Positions 34,890 to 46,300 of a stretch of DNA of 64,000 nt are shown here, piece by piece. Under the pieces are notes generated by a model. It searched no databases. It was not told the origin of the DNA and was given only the letters and a program-made list of their open reading frames with translations. Location of the stretch: positions 24,278,835-24,342,834 of the forward strand of contig OY992832.1 in assembly GCA_963921425.1 (NCBI GenBank). Reading direction: 5' to 3'. Position numbers and translations under genes: made by a program. Every line of letters starts with the position of its first letter. Positions within the stretch are counted from its first letter, which is position 1. The DNA comes from Dryas octopetala (taxonomy: Eukaryota; Streptophyta; Magnoliopsida; Rosales; Rosaceae).

Positions 34890-35515
34890 GGAAAACGGAT
34901 ATGCTTGCATACGAAGACGCTCTATTATCTGTGACAACTTTCCTTCTTAGGTTAGACTGCAGACTACCCTTTACGAGGGGTGGCCATATTGGGATAAAAA
35001 ACGAAAGGGACAGCTAAACTGACAGCTAATATTAAATATGTATCCCTCCCACAAAAAGATTCCATGGTTGGTCAAACAGGAATTGAAAACAAAGCTACCA
35101 TTAAATTCATGCTTTTAAGATAATAAACAGCAACAGCAAGTGATCACAAGGACATGACAAGATTCATACAAACAAGAGATGGTAAAACTTGCAATATTAA
35201 CAATGAGTCACCCATAAGCAAGAACATCAGATTCACCCAATTGTTCTAGGTTCATGATAGCAAAAGTAGAATGAAAATACCAATGTAAAGTAAAAGACAC
35301 TACCAAACCGAAACTACAAAGAGACAGCAAACAAGTAGATACTAAAGGAACAGAACCACAAATAGTGCATACAAGAAAAGAGACAATGAACCAACCAAAA
35401 GCTAGCAATACCAAATGAAGATGTCCTAATGGGATATGCAAATCTCTTTAAACTTATCTGCCCTGTTCCCTTTTTTTGTTTTTATATCAAATTTTTGGTT
35501 TTGGTCAATCGATCC
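34890..35515 (-). other. calmodulin 3' flank
   Basis: Downstream of the calmodulin stop on its strand; AT-rich, no other gene seen. It probably holds the 3' untranslated region in its right part. Confidence 0.4.
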
Positions 35516-37055
35516 TCACTTGGCCATCATGACTTTGACGAACTCCTCATAGTTGATCTGTCCATCACCATCCACATCTGCCTCACGAACCATCTCATCA
35601 ACTTCCTCATCTGTCAGCTTCTCACCAAGATTTGTCATAACATGACGAAGCTCAGCTGCAGAAATGAAGCCATTCTGGTCCTTATCGAACACCCGGAAGG
35701 CTTCCTTGAGCTCCTCCTCAGAATCAGTGTCCTTCATCTTCCGGGCCATCAGGTTAAGGAACTCCGGGAAGTCAATGGTACCATTCCCATCAGCATCAAC
35801 CTCATTAATCATATCCTGAAGCTCTGCTTCAGTTGGGTTCTGCCCAAGTGAACGCATGACAGTCCCAAGCTCCTTGGTAGTGATGCAGCCTGCATCAGAA
35901 TTTAGACAAAAATTATGACGGGATATAACAAAGAAATTGGTACTAGGTTTTAGTAGGAAGAAAACCAAGCTTCTTTTACATTTCTGAATTTTTTTATTTT
36001 TTTATTTTTTTTGTGGGCAGGGATGCGTAACAAGGCTTAATGAACATACCACTTGTTTTCCCAAAATTGATACTAATATATTATTACTGTTGTTGTGAGA
36101 GTTTATGCCTAATATGAAAAAACACAAAAAATTATCATATTCAATCAAATAGCAATATTGTAAACACTTGGAAAAATAAAGATTGCAATCAATTATCCAG
36201 TATATCTAAAACCAATATCTGTCGGAAAAGAATGCTAGCAGAAGACAAAAGTAATTTACAAACACACCAAAAAAAAAAAGAGATTTCAAAGACTACATAA
36301 CCTAACCCAAAGTGAAACAATTGGATCAGCCAAAAATACCCAACAAAATGACCCAACCTTTGTGACAATTATAGTTGCTTTTCAAAGCTCAAACTCTTGA
36401 CAAGAAAAAAACTCAAGAGCCAAGACTGTAAAATATAGATAAAAGATGTCATATGATAAGAAAAAAATAGTACATCCAGATTTCACAAAAACCATACAAT
36501 TAATATTTCTAAAGATTCTCATATTTAGAATATAGCATTATGGTATGGATCCAAATACTATACATATTATTTCTGCAACCCCAAGAACATATCAGAGAAA
36601 TAAAATCAAAAACCATTTTTCTCCGGAAAAGAAAAAGTAACCCAAACAATGGAGGAAACATATACCAAACAAAAAAATGAGAGTACATAATCATAATCCA
36701 TATACTCGAATTCAAACCCAGAAAAGTTTCGACCATGCCCAATGATTAAATCTAACAAAATCGTATTGCCCTAACCGATCAAAACGCACTCCACGGATAC
36801 AGCAATTAAATCGCTAACAAACCCTAGATCAACCACAAATTTTCACAAACGAATACAAAATTTTGAAGCCGATCACGAAATTAGATCTAAAAATCAGAGA
36901 TCAATTAGACAAAATAAGGAAAAAAACAAAAGAAGACTATAAAAGAGAGACACAAAAAGAGGGATCTGAGAAAGAAGACCATCGCCGTCCTTGTCGAAGA
37001 GACTGAAAGCCTCCTTGAACTCCGAGATCTGATCGTCCGTGAGCTGATCAGCCAT
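35516..37055 (-). CDS. CAM: calmodulin, 149 aa, two exons
   Basis: Exon 1 is 37055-36980 (25 codons plus one base) and exon 2 is 35889-35516. The 1,090-bp intron has GT/AG ends and splits the codon of Gly26, the classic position in plant calmodulins. Four EF-hands are complete: loops DKDGDGCITTKE (residues 21-32), [12 protein letters not shown] (57-68), [12 protein letters not shown] (94-105) and [12 protein letters not shown] (130-141). The C-terminus is VKVMMAK. The length of 149 including Met is exact for the family. The protein is a cytosolic and nuclear calcium sensor that binds kinases, channels and transcription factors. Residue 126 is Val in DEMVREAD where most plant calmodulins have Ile; this is a mild change. 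An internal ATG further upstream (37100) is in frame but adds residues not found in calmodulins, so 37055 is preferred. Confidence 0.97.
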
Positions 37056-37159
37056 TATTGCACGTTTGGTTTCAGGGATAATCATAGAGAAAGTGTCCAA
37101 AGGGAAAAGTATAATATGTCTGTGTGTCTCAAATGTGGAAAAAATGCGAGAGACGGGTA

Positions 37160-37173
37160 GGCTTTATATATCG
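37160..37173 (-). promoter_or_regulatory. TATA box of the calmodulin gene
   Basis: Minus-strand CGATATATAAAGC about 105-120 bp upstream of the start codon. The spacing leaves room for a short 5' leader of around 75-85 bases. Confidence 0.6.
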
Positions 37174-37260
37174 AAATGAATATTCTTTGTCTATCGGCAT
37201 CTAACTCTCTCTCATCCGCACATATTCTTTGCTTTTTCTTTTTTTTTTTTTTCTGCTTTA

Positions 37261-37650
37261 TTACACTTTACTCACTTGAATTTTAAACTTAATTTCACTT
37301 CACCACCTAAAAAAAAATTTTATCTCAATTTATCACCTAAATTAAAAATTTGTTACAATATACCACCTCTGTCACATTTTGTCTAAATTTTTGTTAAAAA
37401 TAAAAGTATTTTGATCTTTTCAAGTCAATTTTTTATTGTGTCAAAATAAATAAAGCGTAAAAAATAACTTTTTTTTAACAATAGGAACTTGAAAAACACC
37501 AAAACACTCTTAATTTTAACAAAAATTAAGAAAAAATTAGCCAAAGGTGGTACATTGTAACAAATTTTTAATTCAGATAGTAAATTGAGACAATTTTTTT
37601 TTAAGTAGTAAAGTGAGATTGAACCTAGAGTTCAAATGGATAAAATGTAA
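37261..37650. mobile_element. fold-back MITE with arms of about 165 bp
   Basis: The left arm begins TTACACTTTACTCACTTGAA and the right arm, reverse-complemented, begins TTACATTTTATCCATTTGAA. The two can be followed for about 165 bp (both contain AATTTGTTACAAT.TACCACCT). The centre is a short AT-rich loop. There is no coding capacity. The target duplication is not clear. It sits about 200 bp upstream of the calmodulin start and so could influence its promoter. Confidence 0.75.
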
Positions 37651-37655
37651 AAAAA

Positions 37656-39580
37656 TATTTTTTTATCGCCAATATTATTCTTTTCTTCAATCGAACGTAT
37701 TCTTTTCTTTTGGACCTATATACTGCTTTGTTAAAAAGAAAAAAAAATTAAATTAAAGAAAGCAAGACTAGGAGAAAGGGGGAATTCAATTCTTTTCCCA
37801 AATGCTCATTATCTCTTATTCAATTTCTTTCATATTTCTATTTTATCCTCAAAAAATTTAACTCATCGGACCACCCCACATGTGGTTAGAGGCAAAATTT
37901 TTGACACGTCACAATAACACGATTTAAACCCAACAAAAAATTACTAAATTTGGGTTGACCATTGCTTGACACGAATATAAATATATAACACAACTGTTAA
38001 ACACAATATTGTCAAACATGTGTAACACAATTGTGATATAATAATCATGTTTATTTAGTATTATATGTAGTAAATGAGTAAATTTTTCTCATTTTTTAAT
38101 ATGTACTATATAGGTCTTTGTATAATTATATAATTATTTTTTATAGTTTTTTTAGTACCATAATTAAATACATTTTTGTTTTTATAAGTGATACATAAAT
38201 TATAGTTTTGATTTAAAAATAAAGAAAATTGTACTTTAATTTTTAGTTTTCAACATATATCAATTAACTTGAACACAACATGATTCTAAACGGCTGACTT
38301 AGGTTAGGGTTGAGTCATTTGTAGAAACGAATTGCGAACATTAAATGTTTTGACGGTGGTTGATTTCTTTGAACTTCTACATCATGCCAATAATGAATAA
38401 CTGAATATTTTAATGAGAATTATGAGCTCGTGCTAAATGAACAAATGCACCACAAACCCTTTCGAGGGTTTTTCTTTTCTTTTTTCTTTTTTTATTCTAA
38501 AGAGGCTCTAATGCTTAAGTCAATTTTCTTTGTTTTAATGTTGAATAAAAAATATTAACTAACATAATTTCACTCGCCTTCATGGAAGAATAGAGTTTTT
38601 ATTATTTTTAGTATGACTCATTTGATGGAGTGCATCTCTTAATTATACAAGGACATACTCATTTTTTAAGCAACAACCTAATTAATCTCATTAGTCAACT
38701 CTTAGTTGTGTAATTACTTGAGTTTAGTCAATTGAGTTGCCAAGTTTGTACTTAGGAAGAGGCCTTAAGTTGCCTACGTACCCTTTGAGGGGATCCAGTC
38801 AACTCATAATTTTCAGTTTGAATTAGGATTTCCAAAATGATCCATTGGAAATTGAGATTTTTGGAAAAGTGTTTTGGAGAATTTGGTTGAACTGAACCAA
38901 GGATTCGGTTTGAGATGCAATTGAATCTTGGTTCTTGATTGTCTACTTACGCTTTGCGTAATCAAACTACATGTAGTTTCAAGATTTTGACAATTGAATT
39001 TTGAATATGTCCTAAATTTGAATCCTACTTCCCCATATCAAAAGTACTTATATATAGAGAAATTTGAGATTTGGTGTACGAGTACCTTTTAAAGACCCTA
39101 AGAAGGGTACAATAGCAAACTAAATGAATCAAATAAAATAAAATATATATATATAATTGTAGTTTATTTCTGCTAATTTTCATGGTCTTTTATCCATTAT
39201 AGAAAAAGCCTATTAACACAATCGAATGTCCATGCTGTAATCATATAATGGATAGATTATTCTCGATACATTACTTTATGATTTATAATGTAGCCATTAC
39301 CATATAAGTACATTACTTTTTGACCCAAAAAAATATAAGTACATTACTTTATTTTGATTTTTGTAGTTTTTCTCTATTTTTTTATAGAAGATTTTTAAGT
39401 TTTTCTAGAGTTTGTGCATTTTCTGCTTCTTCTTTTTTCCTGAGATTTCTACAATTGAAATTACCTAATAAGTTGTGGGAGTTTAAATTCCATAAATTGT
39501 GAGACTTTAAATACCATAAATTATGAGACTTCAAATACCATAAATTTTTAGACATTAACTCCCTCAAATGATACTATAGG
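37656..39580. other. AT-rich intergenic sequence
   Basis: No gene supported. A small degenerate direct repeat is present at about 39475-39550 (four copies of an 18-27-bp unit around TAAATTCCATAAATTGTGAG). Confidence 0.5.
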
Positions 39581-39590
39581 GAAATTTAGA

Positions 39591-40003
39591 AGGACAGTGC
39601 TATTCCGACCACCCTAAATTGCTAAGTTGACCACCCTATTTCAAAATTCCAACTTTACCCTTAAAACAAAAAATTTTAATTTTGTTTGTCGGGTCATTCG
39701 ACAGTTATCTACCGAAATATTTATGGTTATTTGACAGTTATCTGCTGAACATTGGTGGATTATTCGGTGGATAACTACCAAATAGAAATGAAAAAGGCAT
39801 TCGACAGTTATTTGTCGAAATATTTGTATTTATTCGACACTTATCTGCCGAACATTAGTGGATGTTTCGGTAGATGACCACCAAATGGATCTGGGTGATT
39901 TTATCATGTTTTTGCAATAAAGGGTAAAATAGAAAAAAAAATTGGAAAAAATATATTACGGTGGTCAACTCAGCAGTTAAGAGTGGTCTGCATAGCCTCA
40001 CTC
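39591..40003. mobile_element. hAT-like MITE, 413 bp
   Basis: Flanked by the 8-bp duplication AATTTAGA (39583-39590 and 40004-40011). The ends are imperfect inverted repeats sharing CTAT, GACCAC and TTGACCACC words. Inside are imperfect direct repeats of a TCGACAGTTATCTGCCGAA-type unit (about 39700-39860). The 8-bp duplication points to the hAT superfamily. Non-coding. Confidence 0.7.
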
Positions 40004-40011
40004 AATTTAGA

Positions 40012-41620
40012 ATTGGAAAAAACATGGGAGTATCTTTTTGAAATCGAGCTTCAATCAAAAAAGTGTTTTGGGGAATGTCAATGGCATCACCCTATTTTAA
40101 TCTACAAATGAAAAGCAGCGCAAGAGAGTGGGATTCAAAAATTCAATAAATGTAAAAATTCCATTTGACCTTATTCTCTTTTGAGATCTCTAGAGTCTCC
40201 CTAAATTGGCTTCATTTTTCTTTTTGGCCACTTCCCTAAATAGAAAATTAGGATTAAATATCAAATTCTAATAATTTTTTGGTATAGCATGAAGACCATA
40301 TAATATTTCAATTGAACTACTAAATTTAAATGTAGTTTTTTAGATTAGGTCACAAATATGTTGGCTCATTTGATTTGAGTCTTTTCCATTTGACATTTTT
40401 GTCCTTTGGCCCACATATGATGGGTGTTAGTTAAAATTTATAAGGTTTTGACAAAATTGCTCTCGAGGCTTTTATATTATCTTGAAAATTTGCTAATGTA
40501 GTATCAACTTCACATTTAGTTATGACTGTACGACACTCAAAACTTCAAATTTAGTTGTGACTGAACGACAGTCACATCAAAGTTGTGAGATAGTCACAGT
40601 TAAGTTGTGACTTAATTGAATTATTTTTAGAGAAATTATACTACAATATAGTATAAATAGAGGTCAAAACAATACTTTTACTCAAAATAATACATAGTAT
40701 AGTGTGTGTGAGTTGTCTCTTTCAATTTATCAAGACAGTCACAGTTAAGTTGTGCCTGGATTGATTTTTTTTTAATACAATATAGTATAAATTAATGTAA
40801 TATTTGTGACGTAATATTATTTTTATTTTTTTATTGTAGTGGCATGTGATGTAATATTTGTAAATTTTAATACTTTTTTACTTTATTATTTTGTTTGACT
40901 TTTCAATTAGTATCTAATCTAAAATGCTATTTAATTTTGGTACCTAAACTAAAAAATTATTAAAATTTAGTAGTTAAAATCAATGAACCTATCCTAAATT
41001 GGCGTCTTAATTTTATTACTTTCGATCAATCTTTTTAAATTCGAGTATTGGTTTGGGTTTTCCTAAACAAATATTTCTAAGACAAAATCTAGTACTGCAA
41101 AGTTAAGATGATGATAATGAATAAGATAATGTCTTATATTCCAACCTAGGAAGATTTGAATGCAAAACAATTTAGAATGGAAAACATTCAAAGAGGTAAG
41201 ATGACAAGTATATGAGCTCCATATATCATCTATCACATGGGCTAGTTGTAATTTGGTTAGCAATCATGATAATCAAAACCTAAAGCTTTGAGCTTTGAGA
41301 TGAAAGGAACTAAGGGTTTTTTTTTTTTTGTATAGTTCAAGGAATTCTCACAAGGAGGAAGAAGGTGGAGAAATGTTTGAGAGAGAATAATTCAATGGAG
41401 AGAAAGTTAAGTAAGAGAAACAATTAAAAAGGAAATACGGAGTTGACACAACTATCACGTATTGTGTTTCCAAGAGTAATAAAAAGGAAATACTTTGTTA
41501 AATGTCAAATGCATCTCAACCGTGAGATGGTAAACAATCTAAGGAATAAAATATGGCCTTGAAGGTACCCAAATACAAATTAGGAAATACTTGGGTCCTC
41601 AATTTCGAGGATCCTCTTGT
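40012..41620. other. AT-rich intergenic sequence
   Basis: Contains loosely repeated CAGTCACA..AAGTTGTGACT words between 40515 and 40760, otherwise featureless. No gene supported. Confidence 0.45.
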
Positions 41621-41649
41621 CCTGATTAATGATGTGGCCCAATAAAATA

Positions 41650-42070
41650 GAGTCATGTCTTGCCCATTTCACCACCTCCCATCCTCACCGTGTGGGCTCC
41701 AACACGGTGACCTTCATCGCCGGCGCCGGCAAGCCCACTACGGCGCCGGCAAGCCCACTACTGGAAACCCTCCCCTCCCCTCGCTCTCACTCATACCCTA
41801 ACTATTTCCATGGCTCTGTGAAATTCCAGGTAATTGCAATCACATAATTGCAGGTTTTAGTGTTCGTAATTTTTTGGTTGCACTATTACATCCTTGCTTG
41901 CATATTTTGGTGATTCTTTGTTAGCTTTTTGAAAAGAGAGGGAGAGAGTAGAGGGAAGGGTTGGGGAGTGTCTTAGGAGGTTTGACTCGCCAGCGCCGGC
42001 GGCGAGAGTGGAGGTCACCGGTGTAGGAACCTCCAAGGGGAGGATGGGAGGTGGTGGGGCTGCTATTGGG
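41650..42070. repeat. imperfect inverted duplication of a coding-like segment
   Basis: Plus-strand 41660-41800 (TTSHPHRVGS..GAGKP) and minus-strand 42070-41930 (TTSHPPLGGS..) are diverged copies facing each other. Both start CACCTCCCATCCTC and carry a GGTGACC word and a CGCCGGCG cluster. The left copy also has a 20-bp direct repeat (GGCGCCGGCAAGCCCACTAC twice). It could be two captured gene fragments or the arms of a decayed fold-back element. Confidence 0.45.
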
Positions 42071-42142
42071 TTGGCTGGGAGGGGGTGGAGTTGCTAGGGT
42101 GTTTGGTTGTATGTTTAAGAAAGATAAAAACATATTTGGTTA

Positions 42143-42150
42143 TATATTTA
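42143..42150. repeat. 8-bp target duplication (left)
   Basis: TATATTTA, identical to 43517-43524. It flanks the riboflavin synthase-bearing element. Confidence 0.85.
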
Positions 42151-42536
42151 GAGTGCTGCTATTTGCACACCCTAAATCTCTCTTTGCACACCCTTTCTTG
42201 AAAAAAAAAAAAAAAACTCAAAGAAAAAGACCATTTGGCCCTTTCCTCACCCACACACCCCATTCCCATCTCCCCCCGTACACACCCCATCCCTCACCTG
42301 CAAATTTCCCTCACCTGCAAATTTTTTTTTTTTCTTCTTCACCGTCGCACCCTCCACCCTTTATCTTCTTCTTCTTCCCCCCACCCCAACCACCTCCCCC
42401 CGAGCCCTCCCCTCCTCTCCTCTCCTCTCCGACTCCTCCCCCCTTGCTCTGTTTTTTTTCCCTCCGCCGATCACCACCTTCCTCGCACCAGCAGCACCAC
42501 ATTCCTCGCAGAACCCCACAAATCTCTGTTCCAAAG

Positions 42537-43358
42537 ATGTCAGTTCTGAACAATTTCAGAAGTATCTCATACAGAACCCACCACAAATTTAACCCCATAT
42601 TCAAACCCTCCACTCTAACCCTCTTCGTTGCCACCCAAAGACCCCATATGCATTTTACATCTCCTCCTCGCAACACAATCCGATGCCTTTTCACCGGCAT
42701 CGTCGAGGAAATGGGCCAAGTCAAGCAACTGGGTATTGGTGAACGCGGCGGGTTCGACATGAAAATCGACGCCAAAACCGTCCTCGAGGGAGTGAACCTT
42801 GGCGATAGCATTGCCGTGAACGGCACCTGCCTCACGGTGACTGAGTTCGACACCCAATTGTCCGACTTCACGGTCGGGCTGTCGCCGGAGACGCTTAGGA
42901 AGACGGCGCTGGTGGAGCTCGAACCCGGGTCGCTTGTGAATTTGGAGCGGGCGGTGCAACCCACGAGCCGAATGGGCGGGCATTTTGTGCAGGGTCATGT
43001 GGATGGCACAGGGGAGATAGTGTCAATGGAGGCTGAGGGGGATTCACTGTGGATCAAGGTGAAGGCAGCAAAGGAGCTGCTCAAGTATGTGGTCCCAAAA
43101 GGGTTTATAGCCGTGGATGGGACAAGCTTGACGGTGGTGGATGTGTTTGATGAAGAAGACTGCTTTAATTTCATGTTGGTGGCTTATACTCAGCAGAAAG
43201 TGCAGCATGGTGGTGGGCGCGGGGAGGGTGGTGCAGCAGGGTGGTGGGCCCACGGTGGTGGTGCTGTGCGCGGGGAGGGTGGTGCAGCATGGTGGAGAGG
43301 TGGGGAGGGGGTGTGTACGGGGGGGGGGAGGGGGGAGATGGGGATGGGGTGTGTGTGA
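42537..43358 (+). pseudogene. RIBE: riboflavin synthase (alpha chain) copy, C-terminally truncated
   Basis: Riboflavin synthase converts two 6,7-dimethyl-8-ribityllumazine molecules to riboflavin and is plastid-located in plants. The frame opens with MSVLNNFRSISYR, a Ser/Arg/Thr-rich transit-peptide-like start of about 50 residues. It then shows lumazine-binding barrel 1 (LFTGIVEEMG, NGTCLTV) and barrel 2 (MGGHFVQGHVDGTG, VDGTSLTVVDV, AYTQQKV). After residue 220 or so (about 43198) the family match stops. The remaining 53 codons are Gly/Ala/Trp low-complexity sequence made of repeated GGTGGTGCAGCA-type units, so roughly the last 35-40 residues of a normal enzyme are missing. The frame is open throughout, with no stop in the conserved part. 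It lies between transposon arms, so I read it as a captured copy; whether it is expressed is unknown. Confidence 0.8.
43197..43345 (+). repeat. GC-rich short direct repeats replacing the gene's 3' end
   Basis: Units of the type GCGCGGGGAGGGTGGTGCAGCA recur at about 43218 and 43268 with GGTGGTGG runs between them, ending in G-runs. This sequence starts exactly where riboflavin synthase similarity ends and adjoins the right terminal repeat. Confidence 0.6.
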
Positions 43359-43516
43359 GTTTTTTTTTTTCTGTTTAGGGAGGGTGTGCAAAAAAAAAAT
43401 GGATGGGGGTGTGTGGGTGAGGGAAGGGCCAAATGGTCTTTTTCCTTGAGTTTTTTTTTTTTTTTTCAAGAAAGGGTGTGCAAAGAGAGATTTAGGGTGT
43501 GCAAATAGCAGCACTC

Positions 43517-43524
43517 TATATTTA
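43517..43524. repeat. 8-bp target duplication (right)
   Basis: TATATTTA, identical to 42143-42150. Confidence 0.85.
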
Positions 43525-43888
43525 AGAGCAACACGTTGCATAATTTTATTGAGCCACATCTGTGCCCAAGACAAGGTCCTCAAAATGTAGCCATCGAAGG
43601 TACCCATCAATTTATACTCATTGATAAAATTAAATCAACACCCTCTTAGCGCCAATATCAGAAAGGCATAGTAAGACCAGATCATCTCTTGTAAGGGGAT
43701 TGCCCACAATACATCTAAGTGAAAAGGACATGATAGACAAGAACAAGAACATTCAAAGGTTTATCTTTTAATCACTCACTGGAAAGGATATAAAAGTTAA
43801 AGCACAGGACAAATGGAAACACTAAAATGCATGTCAAAAAACTAGATTTCCTCACGAAAATTGTTACAAGACCAATGACATCGAGTAC

Positions 43889-46039
43889 TTAAATTTTGTT
43901 GAAGGCAACAATGTCACAGCTTTGGATATATTCATTGCATGGCTCCACAGTAAGACGCTCCTCAATGAGGGAATCCACCGATACAAGGTCATCAATGATA
44001 GTGAGCATGATCCGCAACTTCTTTATCCCATAACCAACTGGAACCAATTTTGCTGCAGCAAATCAAATGAAGATTTTAATTACATAAGACAGTAAAGTAT
44101 GTGAACAACTTCGGACAAGTAATACAATATGATGGCAAGAGAAACCATACCGGCACCCCAGAGGAGACCCTCCATCTCAATACTCCGAACAGCCTCTTCC
44201 AGCTTCTTCATGTCTGTCTCATCATCCCAAGGCTTCACATCCAAAAGAACAGAGGATTTTCCACCTACAAAACATGATTGAATATTAAACTATTTAAAGA
44301 TAAAATACCACATACATAAGACTTTGATATAAGCAATATAATCAGATTAGACAAGAGCATCATATATCAGTAAATTAAGTGAACAGCCAAAGGCCAATTT
44401 ATAGCACTTTTAGTCGTCTGCTACAGTGGACTAAGTTGGACTGGACTGAATTATACTAAATCATATTAAACTGTAATGAATTAGACTGTATTTTACATTT
44501 TAACTGTGAAGTTTTAAGAACTATTTAACAAAACTTGAGCATCATATATTTTTTAGATTCATGTATTGGTAGGTATGGTAAAATTTTAGTCCAATAAAAT
44601 ATAATTTAGAATAGTCTAATCATGTACAGTACAGGCCAGTGTAACAAACTGGCCATAATGCAAGCCAGAAAATGAGGCTTTTCCAACATGGTTATAATAG
44701 AACTTCCAACAGTTCTATGACATGTCAACTGAAATGGTCCAAGTCAGTAAAGTCAACATGTGTGTTACATTATATTACTGACAAAACGCTCAAATGCAGT
44801 CCACATGAAATTAAGTAGCTTACTCTCTTTCTTCTTAGAGGATGTCTTTTTAGCTGCCTCCCTCTCCTCGGCTACCTTTTTGTCCTCCTCTGTTTCATCA
44901 CCAAAGAGATCTAGATCATCATCATCAGCTGCAGCATCCTGAACAGGTGAGTTAACAAAACATTCTAAGTTAGAAATTCAAGAGATCAATGTCTGAAATC
45001 AGGTAGCTATTATAGAAGATTGACTATGCACAGATGAATGCCCTTGAAAATAATCGACGCACCGGACTAACAAAACTATTTAATGCATCTGTGAGCTTCT
45101 AGTTAAACATCTATGCTTCAATTGCTGCATTCAGTTTCTCTTCCTTTCGGATATTCAAGAGAATGGTATCCAATTCATTTACTACCAAAGTAAAGCAGAA
45201 GCCACTTTCTTTTGTTACTTTGAGAAGAACCAGACCATGCATCTATTCTAATCCTAACCCATTACCCCGCCCACCCTTACCACTCAGACTAACCCCAACA
45301 ATTGATAAGCTAGTCATGGTTTTTTTATTTTGTTACCTAAATCATTAGGGTGTTTCCTACTTAAATCAAGAATGAAGAAACCTAATTTTGATTTCCATAA
45401 AATATAATATGGAGATTGTCAAAACATTGAAAAGGGCAAAACATAAAAAAAAAAAAAATAAATAATAATAAATAAAAAAAACCTTTGCAGGAGCAGCTTC
45501 TACTGGAGCAGCTTTGCCGCCAATTCTGACTCCAAGAGCTTTACCAGGGAAGCTATAACAAAAATAAAAAAAATAAAAATTGAAATTACATAAAGGGTAA
45601 TTATATCATAACAATATCAACAAATTACGAACAGCCCAATTGTAAATTTGATGTGATATTATAGAATATGTTAAATATTAAAACGCAGAGGGAGTAGCCA
45701 AAGCGAACGAACCTTGAGGCGAGATGGGATGAAACGCTGTCGTACCACTTGCTCGCATTTGGGAAGGAACCTCCTGGCTTCTCCAACACCGCTGCGTACA
45801 CCTTTATGTCATCCTTGGTCAGCTTGTCTCTGGGTAGTCAAAATATTCATCAATTTTTATACCAACAAAAAAAGAATCAAAATTGAACGAAGAAAAAACT
45901 CATAGAATAAATCCAAACAAAAAAAAAAAAGGGGGAAAAATAAATGAAATTACCCGGAGATGTAAGTTTTTCCGGAGAGGAAGTCGTTGAGGGATTTGAG
46001 GCCGGCCTCGGTGTAGAGATCTGAGAAGGTAATGGCCAT
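43889..46039 (-). CDS. translation elongation factor 1-beta (eEF1B guanine-exchange subunit), 221 aa, six exons
   Basis: Exons on the minus strand: 46039-45954, 45829-45713, 45552-45483, 44938-44824, 44264-44151 and 44052-43889, summing to 666 bases with all phases consistent and GT/AG introns. The start [20 protein letters not shown] and the length fit plant eEF1B beta. Residues 1-60 form the glutathione-transferase-like N-terminal part ([15 protein letters not shown]). The centre is the acidic linker ([19 protein letters not shown]) followed by Lys/Glu. The C-terminal 90 residues are the exchange domain ([52 protein letters not shown]). It recharges eEF1A with GTP during elongation in the cytosol. 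No defect was seen. Confidence 0.96.
44411..44654. mobile_element. possible small MITE in an eEF1B intron
   Basis: The ends CTGCTACAGTGGACTAAGTTGGACTG and, reverse-complemented, GTTTGTTACACTGGCCTGTACTG resemble each other and common plant hAT-MITE ends. Identity is partial and no clear target duplication was found. Confidence 0.3.
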
Positions 46040-46300
46040 TGCTTTGTTGAGAGGGTTGGAGGCGGAGGACGATCGATAAAGCAGCTGACGCTAAAGAGGA
46101 GTGTAAGTATCTGATGGGTCTTATATTTATATGACCAAGTGCAAACCCTAGCTGATGGGATTGGAATATTCAATTTCATATACCCTTGCTCATAATAGTC
46201 AATACACTCCCGTCTCCTTTAAAATTTTCAGAAATTTACAACAATTGGCACAATCTCATTTTCATTTTAATTAACACTATTTTTCAAATTTTAAAATTTT

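Larger units (their letters stand above)
42151..43516 (+). mobile_element. Pack-type DNA transposon carrying a riboflavin synthase copy
   Basis: 1,366 bp bounded by long inverted terminal repeats. The left end begins GAGTGCTGCTATTTGCACAC and the right end is its exact complement; the match continues through CCCTAAATCTCTCTTTGCAC, a CCCTTTCTTGA(A)n tract and a CCATTTGGCCCTT(T/C)CCTCACC segment for about 100-150 bp. The flanks are a perfect 8-bp duplication, which suggests the hAT superfamily. No transposase lies inside, so it is non-autonomous. Between the arms is a GC-richer host-derived sequence: a pyrimidine-rich leader and the riboflavin synthase frame. The internal gene has no intron that I can see. 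Confidence 0.8.

Noticed and set aside
36509-36742. 77-codon minus-strand frame rich in aromatic residues
   Set aside because: Lies inside the calmodulin intron with no homology; chance frame.
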